Shown here piece after piece: positions 48,980 to 60,100 of a DNA stretch of 64,000 nucleotides (position 1 is its first letter; every line of letters begins with the position of its first letter). The notes below the pieces were generated by a model that made no database searches, was not told where the DNA came from, and saw only the letters and a program-made list of their open reading frames with translations. The stretch spans positions 2,728,001-2,792,000 of the forward strand of contig NC_057373.1 of the NCBI RefSeq assembly GCF_016906535.1. Direction: 5' to 3'. The translations under genes were made by a program, and so were the position numbers. The stretch is from Rhizoctonia solani. Lineage: Eukaryota > Basidiomycota > Agaricomycetes > Cantharellales > Ceratobasidiaceae.

Positions 48980-51084
48980 ATGTCGTTCTCTGTGGAAAAA
49001 GATGTCAAACTCCCGACGCAGCACAACGAAAGTATCGACGATGCTGTCGCCGAAGTAATGCGCGATCAGGAAACTGGGGAAATCTCAGAGGCCGCCGTTC
49101 GTGCGGAAGGCGAGGAGAAGGTTACATTTTTTGTGTGGATTCTGGTCCTTGCCAGTAGTATTTCCGGTCTCCTATTCGGTAAGTCGATTTGCCACTTAGT
49201 GCCACAGCTACTTACATTAGTTATATAGGATATGATACTGGTGTCATTAGCGGGACTTTGGTTACCATCGGATCCGACCTTGGCCCGGCACAATTATCGA
49301 ACACACAGAAGGAATTAATTACATCGGCGACAACTCTCGGTGCACTCATCGGAGGTCTGGCTGCCGGTATGATTTCGGACTTTGTGGGTCGCAAGCCTGT
49401 CCTTGCTGGTGCAAACGTAAGTCTACCCTAACCCCGAGAAAAAATATATCATATAATTTTGTTGCGAGAAACCAGGTTGTCTTTATTGGTGGTGCGATTG
49501 CCCAGGCAGTGTGTCACACGGTTGCTGCTATGATTGGCGGTCGGTTTCTCATCGGCGAGTTACTTGGCTTGTATAATAAGACAATTAATTAAACCCACGA
49601 GATAGGTATTGGCGTCGGTCTGGCAGCATGTATGGCACCCCTCTTCATCGCCGAACTCAGTCCGACAAAGCTACGTGGCCGGTTGGTAACTGTCAACGTG
49701 GTTTTCATTACTGGTACGCTCATCGAGCCTCTCTTGATAATATCATCTGACTTCTTCCAAAAAAGGTGGTCAGGTTATATCCTATGGCATTGGTGCTGCT
49801 TTCGAGTCTTCCCCGGGTGGATGGCGTTGGATGGTTGGTCTTGGTGCAGTCCCAGCTGCATTGCAGCTTGTCATGCTACCCTTCATGCCCGAATCTCGTA
49901 AGCTCATGTGGTTATTCAGTAATACAGCAATTTCTGATATTCCCTAGCTCGCATTCTTGTTCGTCGCGGTGACCTTGAGCAGGCTCAGAAGAATATGGCT
50001 AAAATTTATGCCCACGCCACCCCCCAACAACTTACGCAAAAGGTCGAGGGTTTTCAACTATCAAGCTCAGCCATAACACTAAACATGATTATAGGTTAAG
50101 CTTTTGCGTGCTTCCGTTCAAGAAAGTATCGACATCCAAGACAATACCACGTTCTTCCAGCGGTTCAAGAGCATCCTTACCGTTCCCGTTAACCGCCGAG
50201 CCCTTATTGTTGCGTGTGGGCTTCAAGGTTTCCAACAGCTATGCGGCTTTAACACCCTCATATACTATTCTGCTACCCTCTTCAAGAGCATTGGATTTGA
50301 CAAGCCCACTGCTGTTGGTTTGATCATTGCTGCGACAAACTTTATCTTTACCCTCGTGGCCCTAAAATACATTGACATCATCGGTCGCCGTAAGATCATG
50401 TTATTCACGCCTCCGGGTATGATTTTTGGGCTTGTGCTTGCCTCTATATCCTTTTATTGTGAGTTCTAGACTATGACGAATGATAGCTATGCTGAGCGTT
50501 TTACCTAGATCTCACCAAGAGCACTGGTGGGGTTCTTGTCGACGGGGCGAAGTATCCGAAGTCATGGAGCGGGCTTGTACTTTTCTCGATGGTCTTTTAT
50601 GTGGCTTCTTACGCAACCGGTCTGGGCAATGTCCCGTGGCAGGCAAGTGGTATGATTTCTTTGATTTGAGGGTGAGCATTAACGCCTATTTCGTCCGATA
50701 GCAAAGTGAACTCTTTGCTCTTGATGTCCGTGGTATCGGAGCCTCGATCGCAACAAGTGCAAACTGGGCGGCTAATCTTGTTATAGGGGCGACATGTACG
50801 TAGCCAGCACCCCCGGTCTCGCCCTGAGTCGATAGTGACCACCTTCGCGCCTAGATCTGTCATTGATGCATGCGATTACCCCTTCGGGTGCCTTCGGATT
50901 CTATGCCGGTTTATGTCTACTTGGATGGTTATTCTGCATCTTCTGCTACCCAGAAACTGCCGGATTGTCCCTCGAAGAGGTTAAACTCATTTTCCGTGAG
51001 GACTTTGGTATTAAGGCGTCTGAACGCCTACGTGCTACTAAGAGGGGATTGAGGGAGAGGGAGCATGAGCCAGGATCACCATGA
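48980..51084 (+). CDS. MFS myo-inositol (ITR-type) transporter
   Basis: Proton-coupled sugar-porter family permease of about 550 aa from roughly ten exons. Start [22 protein letters not shown]1 follows ([20 protein letters not shown]). Family motifs: [88 protein letters not shown] and [13 protein letters not shown]. The block [32 protein letters not shown] is typical of ITR1/ITR2 inositol permeases. Twelve TM segments are expected in the plasma membrane. The N-tail has acidic residues; the C-tail ends [10 protein letters not shown]. Substrate specificity is inferred from family resemblance. Confidence 0.9.
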
Positions 51085-51478
51085 CGAACTCGCTCGGGAT
51101 TGTCTTCCACGTGTAAGTAAAAGCTCGCACTAGAGACACTTGTCTTGTATTACTAGTTTTCCAATCTCCAATATACACACAATTTCGCCAGAACTTTAAT
51201 GAGTTTGATGGATCAAAACGGATCGAAAGCTGGGCCTCTTGTGATTCCTCGCTAGACCTCTGTATCCGTGATAAATCCGTTCTACGTTGCGCATTCAATC
51301 AATATATCCGTGGTCGGGCCGGAGGATGCTAAAGTAGTCTCACCTTAATCATGAAGTTTGCTGTTTTACTTTGGTTCACCCGGGCCGGTGAAGCAACAAG
51401 GCGTACAAATCTAGGGCCAAGGCATAATGGTCAGTTTCCATGAAAGTTACCCAATCTGGATAAAACCGGTAATGGCAT
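51085..51478. other. Convergent 3' intergenic region
   Basis: 394 bp between the transporter and RAD51C-like 3' ends. AT-rich; no gene. Confidence 0.5.
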
Positions 51479-52715
51479 TCACCTCCGCCCATCATGTGGG
51501 TGTCTACCTAGCACCAGTCTGTATGTCTTGGAAGCCAGAGAGAACCCGTCGCCTGGTATGACTGGTTAAATTACAAGAATTGGACAAAAGCTCATGAGGC
51601 CAACCGAGAGTAGGTATAAGCAAGGCCTTGGTACCTGTAGAAAAGTTAGCTGGTTGGCCTTCATCATTAATGAGTTTCACGGCCATTGAAGTTGTGACCA
51701 CCACCTGTCGCATATTAGGTCAAAGCGCTTGATAATTACACACATAGAACACCTACTGCCACTTGCCCGGTCCCACATGTTTTGGTCAGGTGCTGTTTAA
51801 TATGTGTCAAAAGCTTCCCCTTGGCTTGAAGGGAGATGCGCGATGCTTGAATGTGATAGCTGAGCTGAGACATTATGACAAGCTTTATCTAATCCGTCCA
51901 CACTGCGGGTTAGAACTCAATCTATATTACCATTGCGCCACTTACCCCTGGGTGGTCTACACAATATTGGGGTAACTTTGAGACGCACGAAAGGAGTTCA
52001 GGAAGGGATTTAACGCGAGCATGATGTACTTCAGTGGTCGTCTGTTTCTCTGAGAATGGGCTGTGAGTGTGCTGTCGCTTGATAAGTATAAACCAACCGA
52101 CCACGGTCTACCGTCAGGGAAGAGACCACATCTTTTAAGCTTTCAATTGGTAAGTCTCCTCTCGAGTCTGACTCACGACGCTAAAGTCGATCAGAGATAT
52201 ACCAGGAGCGAGAGGATGTTTATAATGGAAGTCGAGAACCCACCAATAACAAGTATTTCGTGCCCCTCTCTTACGGCACTTGTCAATATGCTTCTCGTTA
52301 CAGCACTCCTCCCACTACCAGGTACACCACTGATTTCAAGTAGAGATCCCTTTATTACGCCGCCATCTAGTATTTCGTCTATTGTTTTGTTCCCTGTTGA
52401 GAGCGCGGTGGCCGAGGCCGGAACTTTCAAAAGTTCAGCAGCCGTTTGTGATCCCGCAATAACTAGCTGAGTACGCTGGGTTTCAGGGAGCTCCACAGAG
52501 TCTGTGTTGATATGGGAGGAAATTTGGGGCTGAGTTTGTGCGACTGCGGAGATTGCATTGGCATCCTCTAGCGAGATCCCCAGGTCACGAGCTAGCTCTT
52601 CAACAGAGACAGCTTGAATATCGGCAGCGGTGGAATATCCATTTTTCATAAGTTTTGAACGATGAGCGGAATTGATTTGAAGGCTCGCAATAGGGCGATT
52701 TAATTGAGTCGGCAT
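51479..52715 (-). CDS. RAD51C-like recombinase paralogue with altered Walker motifs
   Basis: Start at 52715 (MPTQLNRPIASLQINSAHRS). N-terminal helix-hairpin-helix-like part KLMKNGYSTAADIQAVSVEE, then LSTGNKTIDEILDGGVIKGS and Walker A region EISGVPGSGRSAVTRS, then EILVIDSRGDLPIES, HHARVKSLPELLSCVSKLPQ and YCVDHPG. The Walker B region reads IKLVIMSQLSYHIQ, followed by GQVAVVVTTSMAVKLINDEG, PANFSTGTKALLIPTL and ASKTYRLVLGRHPHDGRR. This follows RAD51C block by block. The Walker A Lys is Arg, and the Walker B Asp position is Ser. About seven exons; two introns would be unusually short unless alternative donors are used. Known role of the family: homologous recombination mediator. Confidence 0.75.
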
Positions 52716-53197
52716 TGCAAAGTAGCTATAGTTGACGGAGAGTGCTGTCCCACCGATGAGTGTAAGCGCTAGCGCTAAGCAGTTGGATCTTTTCATAGAC
52801 AAATATATGCAAACGGCATCCCACTCATGCATGCTCGAGTAGGCTCAAGTGCATAAGCTTAGCATGTCTTATGCCAAGCAAACGAAACATTTAAGAATAA
52901 AGCATAACTTCGAATCGAGCTTATTTTTTTTTAGCGGCGACGTATGCGCCCTTAAATAGCTAATGTAGTCGTATTCAGCACAAGGTACCACGCTACTTGC
53001 CATCTTCCCAACAAAGCCCCATGGAGCCAAGAGTTAATTTTTGATATTCAGTAATATTATTAGGGAGTTGGCAGTATGCTCGCTTTACAGAACCCAGGTA
53101 CCATACCCTAGATTTTTTCTATCAGTTAGATAAACGTTTACAACTTGGATATACTTTCCTACCCAAAGTGTCACCAGTAGCCCCCACACCCATAACT
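52716..53197. other. Intergenic region
   Basis: 482 bp; T-run 52925-52932 and AT-rich tracts around 53040-53110. An open frame extends the RAD51C-like ORF upstream to 52832 but starts later by comparison with the family. No gene. Confidence 0.45.
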
Positions 53198-53574
53198 TTA
53201 GCAACACTACAAGTACATCAATTCAACAGTTTTATCAACCTGAAATAATGATAAAGGCGCCTACCATTCCACAGCATCCGCAATTGTCGCTGTTTCTGGG
53301 AACACAAATGATGCAGCATGCGCGACCGAGAAGTTCATTAAGATGAGCAGGGCTCGTATCGCGTGCGGTCAGCTCGAGACCCGTTGAGGTGCGAACAGTA
53401 ACTTTAAAGTTAACAAGATGTACAAAATATGAGCGCTTAGTATCCAAGTCCCGGACGCTCCAACTTACGTTCCGGATAAACCATATTATCTACAGCCGCT
53501 CTACGAGTATATGCGCTGGCACAATGAGCGACCGAGGTAAGGGCGAGAGCGGAAAGTATATTCAAGAAGTGCAT
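53198..53574 (-). CDS. Candidate small secreted cysteine-rich protein
   Basis: About 100 aa. The ATG at 53574 opens a clear signal peptide, MHFLNILSALALTSVAHC then ASA, followed by a short basic segment (YTRRAA). An intron of about 58 nt (gtagat...actaag), or alternatively 33 nt (gtaagt), joins in frame to SYFVHLVNFKVTVRTSTGLE and LTARDTSPAHLNELLG. The end carries ACCIICVPRNSDNCGCCG and, with a second intron, MCC before TAA: eight cysteines. A TATAAAAG lies on the minus strand at 53631-53638, some 60 bp above the ATG. This profile fits fungal effector-like or surface proteins, but no family was recognised. The 3' end is uncertain. Confidence 0.5.
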
Positions 53575-53630
53575 GTTCCTCGAATCTTAGGATGGGGCAA
53601 GGTGGGGTCTTTAAACATTCATGATAAGGA

Positions 53631-53638
53631 CTTTTATA
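53631..53638 (-). promoter_or_regulatory. TATA box of the secreted Cys-rich candidate
   Basis: Minus strand reads acgTATAAAAGtcc about 60 bp above the ATG at 53574. Confidence 0.55.
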
Positions 53639-54219
53639 CGTAGCTTCAGTCGAAACTCAACAGCATACAGCCCGTGGGCCGGCGTAGATACTAATAGTTG
53701 ACTGGTACCATATGGCTCCGACTTGATGTAGGGTGCGTGAATCCGCCTCCTTTTGTGATAAGGATACAAATCTAGACCACAGAAGAGGACGGCATCATCG
53801 TGGATAAACCGCGGCGCATATGGTCTCTATAGATAGCAAGGCATGGAATAGCTTGTGGTTCGCACAGAAGTGAGTTCATCTATTTTGCTGACGAAAGCTG
53901 TAATGTACAGGACTACCTGGCGATATCGGACGCTCAAGACCTTGAGTAGGACTTTGTCGGTACTATAACACATCCAGAGGTGGGAAGAAAACGAGATTAC
54001 AGGTTCCAATCTAGTGCTTTTAGATCCAGAAGCAGGCATGCCACGACAAAACTTTATATCCATATATGTTTCGTATGATTATAAGCTACGTACAAAAGCG
54101 GCGAATTGTATTGTAAGTAATATGGCTAATAGGGGCTGCAACTTTTTCGCAAAGAAGTAGGTTGGGTTGTGAACATTGTTATATTGTTGCCTTTCAATGA
54201 CCGTATGTATAAATTAGCC

Positions 54220-54263
54220 TTTTTTTTAAAAAAAAAAAAGAAAAAAAAAAGAAAGAAAGAAAG
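54220..54263. repeat. T8-A12 and A/G low-complexity tract
   Basis: Eight T, twelve A, G, ten A, then gaaagaaagaaag. Confidence 0.8.
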
Positions 54264-54490
54264 CGCATTTCTGTTACATTAGTACTACTAGAGGAAGCTA
54301 CATATACGCATACCTCCATCTATAATCCCAATCAAGATAAAAAAGAATTACAAAGACGCATCCCCAACAACGTCGACGATACAAACAACCCAGCGAAGGC
54401 AACTAAGGCAGGTTCAGAGCGAAGCTCAGCAGTAGAACGAGAAAAAAAGGCTACGTTTCTGGGATATATGAAATACAGTAACGGAAAAAA

Positions 54491-54661
54491 CCTTTCAAAT
54501 AAAATCGAACTTTTGATTAAGTTGCCCATAACTACTTCAGTTTGGGTTGTATCACGACGCAGGTATATGGGTTTGAAAGCCGCATATACCTGCGTCGTGA
54601 TACAACCCAAACTGAAGTAGTTATGGGCAACTTAATCAAAAGTTCGATTTTATTTGAAAGG
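54491..54661. repeat. Perfect 79-bp inverted repeat (hairpin) with 13-nt loop
   Basis: Left arm 54491-54569 and right arm 54583-54661 are exact reverse complements over 79 bp; loop 54570-54582 is ggtttgaaagccg. Pairing continues imperfectly outward (cggaaaaaacc versus cggacaagacc, then acagtaacgg versus acggtaacgg) to about 54474-54678. Could be a MITE, a small-RNA hairpin locus or a very recent palindromic duplication. Confidence 0.9.
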
Positions 54662-55485
54662 TCTTGTCCGTTACCGTAGCTTTGAGCGGTTTGTCCAATA
54701 AAAGGATTGCTTGTAGCCATGTATACGAGTCGTCCAAGTATATGATAGTCCGGGGTAATTGTGAATCACAAGATGTACACACGCACAGCAAGTCCCAAAA
54801 AATTACTATATCTCAGAGTCTGGTGGGAACGATGCTGGTTCCGAACCCTGGTAGACACCCCAGAGTCAGTTGGGTAACCGGATCTAGTATTCTTGCCAAA
54901 AAGAGTTTCCAGAACCCCAGACTTGATTAAAGCTAGATTGGGCTAATTATAACTTGAGCATCCAAGCAATTAGCTCGGATAACACATCGATTATGAAAAA
55001 GACCCCATCCTGCGGCCATGGCTCGTTCTCATCGCACGTATTCAATGGAATTATAACGGCATAGCTCATCAGACAGTGAGAGAAAAGACTATGGGAGCTT
55101 TTAGGAGTGGCCAGAAGCAAGTATTTTCAGATAGCATATATATAGCCAAGAGAGTATTCAACCGAGGCTTGCCATGGTTTTCATTGCATCCGATTACAGG
55201 TGATCAGGATTGTTACGGAAATTAGCTACGAGAAACATGCACATCAACACGGCGAACCCCCTCCCCCCACTCCAAGTTTGATTTGAATATATGCGTTATG
55301 TATGACGAAAAGTCGTCTGGAAACGCCTGTGATATTATGACATGAACGGGAGCCATAGTTTAGGCAATACACTTGAAAGACGAATTGAGTGGTGTGCTTG
55401 TGATGCTGCCAATGATATCGAATTGAATGTACAGGTAGTAATGGAGTGAAAACAAAATAAAAATCGCAAAGACGAACGAATCAAA

Positions 55486-56869
55486 CTACGCAGTTACCTC
55501 ATCGGAGTCTGGATCAACGGGACTCAAGAATTTTCCAACGCCCTGTGAGTTATTTAATTAGGACACTGTTCTCAAGTCGGATCGGGCGATTACTCACTTC
55601 ATAGCAGGCAATCATGATACCGCACGCAGGTGCGATCTTTGCAACGCGAGGCGTTAGACCAGCAAACAGCGCTGTTGGACCTTCAGTGTGGATTATCTGA
55701 CGTATCAACCCCGTCATCCCTAACGAGACAGTGGAGTTGGTTGCGCCCTCGGCGCTGGAAATCAACGCGGCTTGCCGTCGAGTTTTGAGTGTGTCAAATG
55801 GCATAGTGACAAGAGCCGCGACCTATGAATTAATGGATCTTGTTTAACGATCCAGGCTACGTAGCAATCACCACACTCACCATTCCAGAGAGGGCGCCGC
55901 TTCCGAATGCCACTTCCACACCAGTATACCCACGGTTATTCGCTATGCGCTTGCCGCTTTCGTAACCAGCCCAGTAGATGCCACTGAATGGAACATCTCT
56001 CCAAAGGGTCGGCCCCAAACCTCTCCAAAGAGTTCTTAATCCATCATTGGCTACCATTTTTTGGATACCGTCCAGAACCGACTTCATCGTATGCGGAGTG
56101 CCTGGTGAGACAGGCGTGGACTGAAGTCGTGTTCGCACTAGTTCTAACGGAGACACAAAAGTCGCAACGATAGTCCGTGCCGCAATACCAGCGGTAAGTG
56201 GAGTAAGCAGTGGGGCTACTTGCGCCACTGGAAGGGAATGATTCAGGTAGTCATACGTGAGCATGTAGGCTGTAGAAGCAGGAACAGCAATCGTCCTTTA
56301 AAATTGTCAATAAGTTGAATACGATCGATAAGCAACCTATCTCACTCACAACGATGTTCCAACTCCTTTCCACAAACCCGCAATACCCTCCGATCGTGAC
56401 ACTTTTACAACTGCATCCCAGAATCCCTTTACTCGCTCTGTTCGCCACGTGCCATCCCAAAGACAGACTAGACTCTCGGAGTGCCCGGGAATCGACGCGT
56501 GTGATGGATAAGCAGCAGCAAGGGAAGATATGTTTCGAACACAGGGCAAAGACGATGGTCTGCAGCAGCTGGATGCGAGGCCTGAGGATACGCCTGCCTT
56601 GGCTTGCAGAGGGGGCCGCGGGAACAGCGTTGGAGGAGCTACGGTAGCTGTCGGCTGCGTTTGGAGTCGGGTCTTGATCAAATCAAAAGGCGTCACTGGG
56701 TGGATGGCTATGAGCAAGCAAGTCCAAGTATTTCCCGAAGTATCCGAGACCTACTAGTGAGAGCAGTCATTGTCGATCCAGTGGCAGCGGCTACTGCCTT
56801 TGCATAGACAGGTTGAATTTCAAGCATTTTTTGCTTTCCTTTTGCATTGGCAGACAGAGTCGATGTCAT
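55486..56869 (-). CDS. MTM1: Mitochondrial carrier, MTM1/SLC25A39-40 type
   Basis: Inner-membrane carrier with three repeats, each with the carrier signature: VTPFDLIKTRLQTQP, SPLELVRTRLQSTP and MPFDTLKTRRQAAL. Start MTSTLSANAKGKQK at 56869, end GVGKFLSPVDPDSDEVTA. Repeat 1 has a long matrix loop (about 70 aa) with cysteines in SSCCRPSSLPCVRN and SLVCLWDGTWR, matching the Cys-containing loop that distinguishes SLC25A39/40 and Mtm1 from other carriers. Family role: mitochondrial glutathione import and manganese/iron-sulfur homeostasis. About five exons. 284 bp separate it from the MSH6 stop. Confidence 0.9.
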
Positions 56870-57153
56870 GTTGGTGGACAGGAGGAGTAGTAGGCGCAAG
56901 CAGATCTAGAATTTAAGGATGCTCCACAAGAGACGTCGACCCCGATGGTGGGCAAAAACTCATCTGCCGATTCCGACGTCAGCATACGGATGATCACGGG
57001 ACTATCTGATAAGATGGCAAATTAACAGTGACTAATCGGCCGAGGCTGAATAGATAACTGTGATATTACGTGCAAGAATATAATATATACAGAGCAAATT
57101 AGAGCAGGTGTAGAGCATTGACGAGGGCATTTAAATAGTATCCGAGTGCAGAT

Positions 57154-60100
57154 TTAGTTTGCTTTGAGCAAGCTTCGCACGGAACCTTTCAGTATGCGCA
57201 GACTCTCAAGCTGTTGGACAGGGTCGTCTGTCAGCTTCAGGCCACCCGCGAGCTTGGCAAGTTGGGCAAAATCAGCTTGGAGATCGAGTGGGATTCTCGA
57301 GACAGCAGCACGTTTTTCCAACTGCTTTTTGCGACTGACTTCTGCAAAGTCACGGGAGACTTGCTCTGCACGGTCCACGACTGACGCTGGCACTCCCGCC
57401 ACATTTGCGACATGAGTTCCGAACGAGCCTGGAGCTACACCTTCTACAAATTTGTACATCATCACGAGCTAAATTGAACCAAGTGAGAAAGTGCTTAAGA
57501 ACGTCTGGTCGTAGTAATTACCTGACGCTTCTCATCATCAACCACCGTTTGCATCGTCATGTTGCGAATGTTGGGATGCTTCTCACCCATATCAGTGAGC
57601 GATGAGTAATGGGTAGCAAAAAGCGTGAGTGGCAGGGTCTTCGTAGCCAGCTCGCGAAGTACAGACTATGGAGTTTTTCAGTTGGGATTCTAACAGTATT
57701 GGGATCGATACTTACGCTTGCTATAGCCATACCGTCCTAAAGGGACCACATTAGTATTTCCTCGTACCTCTTGTTGATTAGTACTCACATATGTGGATGT
57801 TCCACGACCAAGCTCTGCGAAAATGTTTAGTACATCTCGCATATAGGCACTGACACAGGGCTTACCGTCCATAATAACCAAGGATTTAGGAGTAGCGTCT
57901 CTTAAGATTTTGCAGCATTCATCTAACTCGACCTAGTTGACAATGCCACTCAGCGAACGATCATGCAGATTCCCAAGTTCAAATATTACCTTGAAGGTAG
58001 ATGAATTGGTGAACACGCTGTCGTATGCTCCCATTCGGCTGGAGTCGACGTGAGTGATACTGAACGATCAGGACTGCAAGTACTCACGTCAAAATCGCAT
58101 CTACTGGTGACAGCCTGGCATGACCCAACTGGTTAGAGTAAGTCAGGGATCGAACGGGGAATGACCTACCTTGCTGATTCGCATGGGACGAGCATGCCCA
58201 TTTGAGCCATGATAACCCCCGCAGCCGTCATACGCATCACCTAGACGGTGTGAATATCCAAATCCGATCTCGTAATGACAAGAACAACTCACGGTAGATT
58301 TCCCTCCCATATTAGGACCGGTGCTATCGATGCCGGGTTCAGCTAATACGTTGCATCAAGGTAGTAGCTACTTACATCAAAGCGACATTAGGATGCTGGC
58401 CACCTAACACATAAAGTCAATCATTTGGTCAATTCATAAAGACTGAGTTTTTTTTAGAAACGTACCAAGCCTCACAGAGTTCGCAATGAAGTCTTTCTTC
58501 ATATTCAACTCCAGCGCTGGATGCCTCAAATTCTCGAATTCTACGAATGCTCGTCCAGTATCCTCTACAAACTCGGGCCGACAGCTGGGCGATCCGAGAG
58601 CTTCCGAAGCCTTAGCAAGGCTCAACAAGCAATCCATCTCAGCGGTTACTTTAACCGCACGAAGCCATACGTCCCGGTCCGCGTCGAACTCGGCAAATAC
58701 ACGAAGTTTGAAGTCACGCACAATTCCTGTGCGAGTTTCGCGTGCTTCTTTCAGCGCACGAATTGTGGAGGCCAGGAGAGGGACTGTGTATCGAGTAATT
58801 GCCTATATTTCGAGGTCAGCCAGGTCAATGTATGCGTCCACAGGAGCGTACTTTGGTTCCCCCGTGTTTGGTCCAATCCTTAGGAACGCTAACTTTCTTG
58901 CCAACAGGAACTTGAACCTAACCAGTCGGCCAAATCAGACCTATTACAGACTGTGAGATGCAATGGATTTCGCTCACAATATAAATATCCTTAGTCCCAG
59001 TGGCGCTATGCCAGTAACTCAAGTCCTTGCACCTGTAATCCGAGGAGTGATTGGTTGCCGGATTTCAATCTCGAGAAACCGATAAACTCACCCAAGGTCT
59101 GACTTCAGACCGCTCAGTTTCTTCTCAAGCTTTTCTTCCAGTTGCTTGATTTCGGTCTGGATTTCGCAGTAGGCTTCGTCGACATCATCGGAACTGGGGA
59201 CAAGCAGGTCGTCCTCGACTTATCAAAATCATGATAGTTAGCACCATTTGAATAGGCTTTAAGTAGTCGACCTTACCGTTAAAGAAGCTCTTTACCCTCT
59301 TTATATTCTTCTTCAAATCTGGGGCCTGTCGCAGCAATCCCAACACACTCTTGTTCTCGAAGTCTTCGGACATTTCAGCCAGAGTGGCCAGGCCCTTTGA
59401 CAAGTTCTCGAATGCGCTCAAGACTTTCAGGAAGTCCTTAATTGAGCATGACTTGGCATGTACTCGAGAGACAATACGCTCGAGATCAGGAATACCAGAA
59501 ACTATTTTACTAAAGCTCGTTTCGATCTCTGGGTGAGAAATCAGATCTTGTACAGCGTCGAGACTAAATCATATGGTTTAGCCTTCAATCTTCGAGGCCA
59601 TAATTGACGTACCGCTCGTTGATCGCTTTGACATCCTGTAGTGGATTACAAATCCAAATTCTAAACAGCCGTTTGCCTTGAAGAATAGAATATAAGGACA
59701 ACACCCAACAAGTAGGTGTAATAAACATACCGAAAGGCGTGACACATCGTCCCAAGAGCTTCAACAGTGTTCCTTCCTCGGTTCCTTCGCTATTCACCAG
59801 CACCTCAATGTGGGACAGAGTCTGGCCATCGAGTGCGAGCCCCTTGCCCCTCTGTAAAGGATCATACACATTGAAATTTTTCTGTGTGAGAATGTCTTTG
59901 TCGATATTAAGTTGCCGCAGATACCAAATCATTGATCCTAGGGATTCAATCGCTGTTTCGTTCCCGATAAAGCTTCGGATCGCATCAGGAACCCCACTCG
60001 ACCAGGAGTTGTCGTCTTCCATGCCATCGTTATCGCTAGGCTCAGGGGGATACAATGCTTTGAGTTCTTCCAGTGTCCGATCGTAAGATAGGCCTTCGGA

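Larger units (their letters stand above)
53639..55485. other. Intergenic, 1.85 kb, with hairpin and A-rich tract
   Basis: No convincing gene. Holds the A/G tract (54220-54263) and the 79-bp hairpin (54491-54661). A minus frame at 54332-54480 ends in a hydrophobic tail (ALVAFAGLFVSSTLLG) resembling a GPI-anchor signal but has no supported upstream exons. Confidence 0.45.

Noticed and set aside
54332..54720. Minus-strand frames across the hairpin, with a GPI-like hydrophobic tail
   Set aside because: The frames pass through both hairpin arms and no credible upstream signal-peptide exon joins them.
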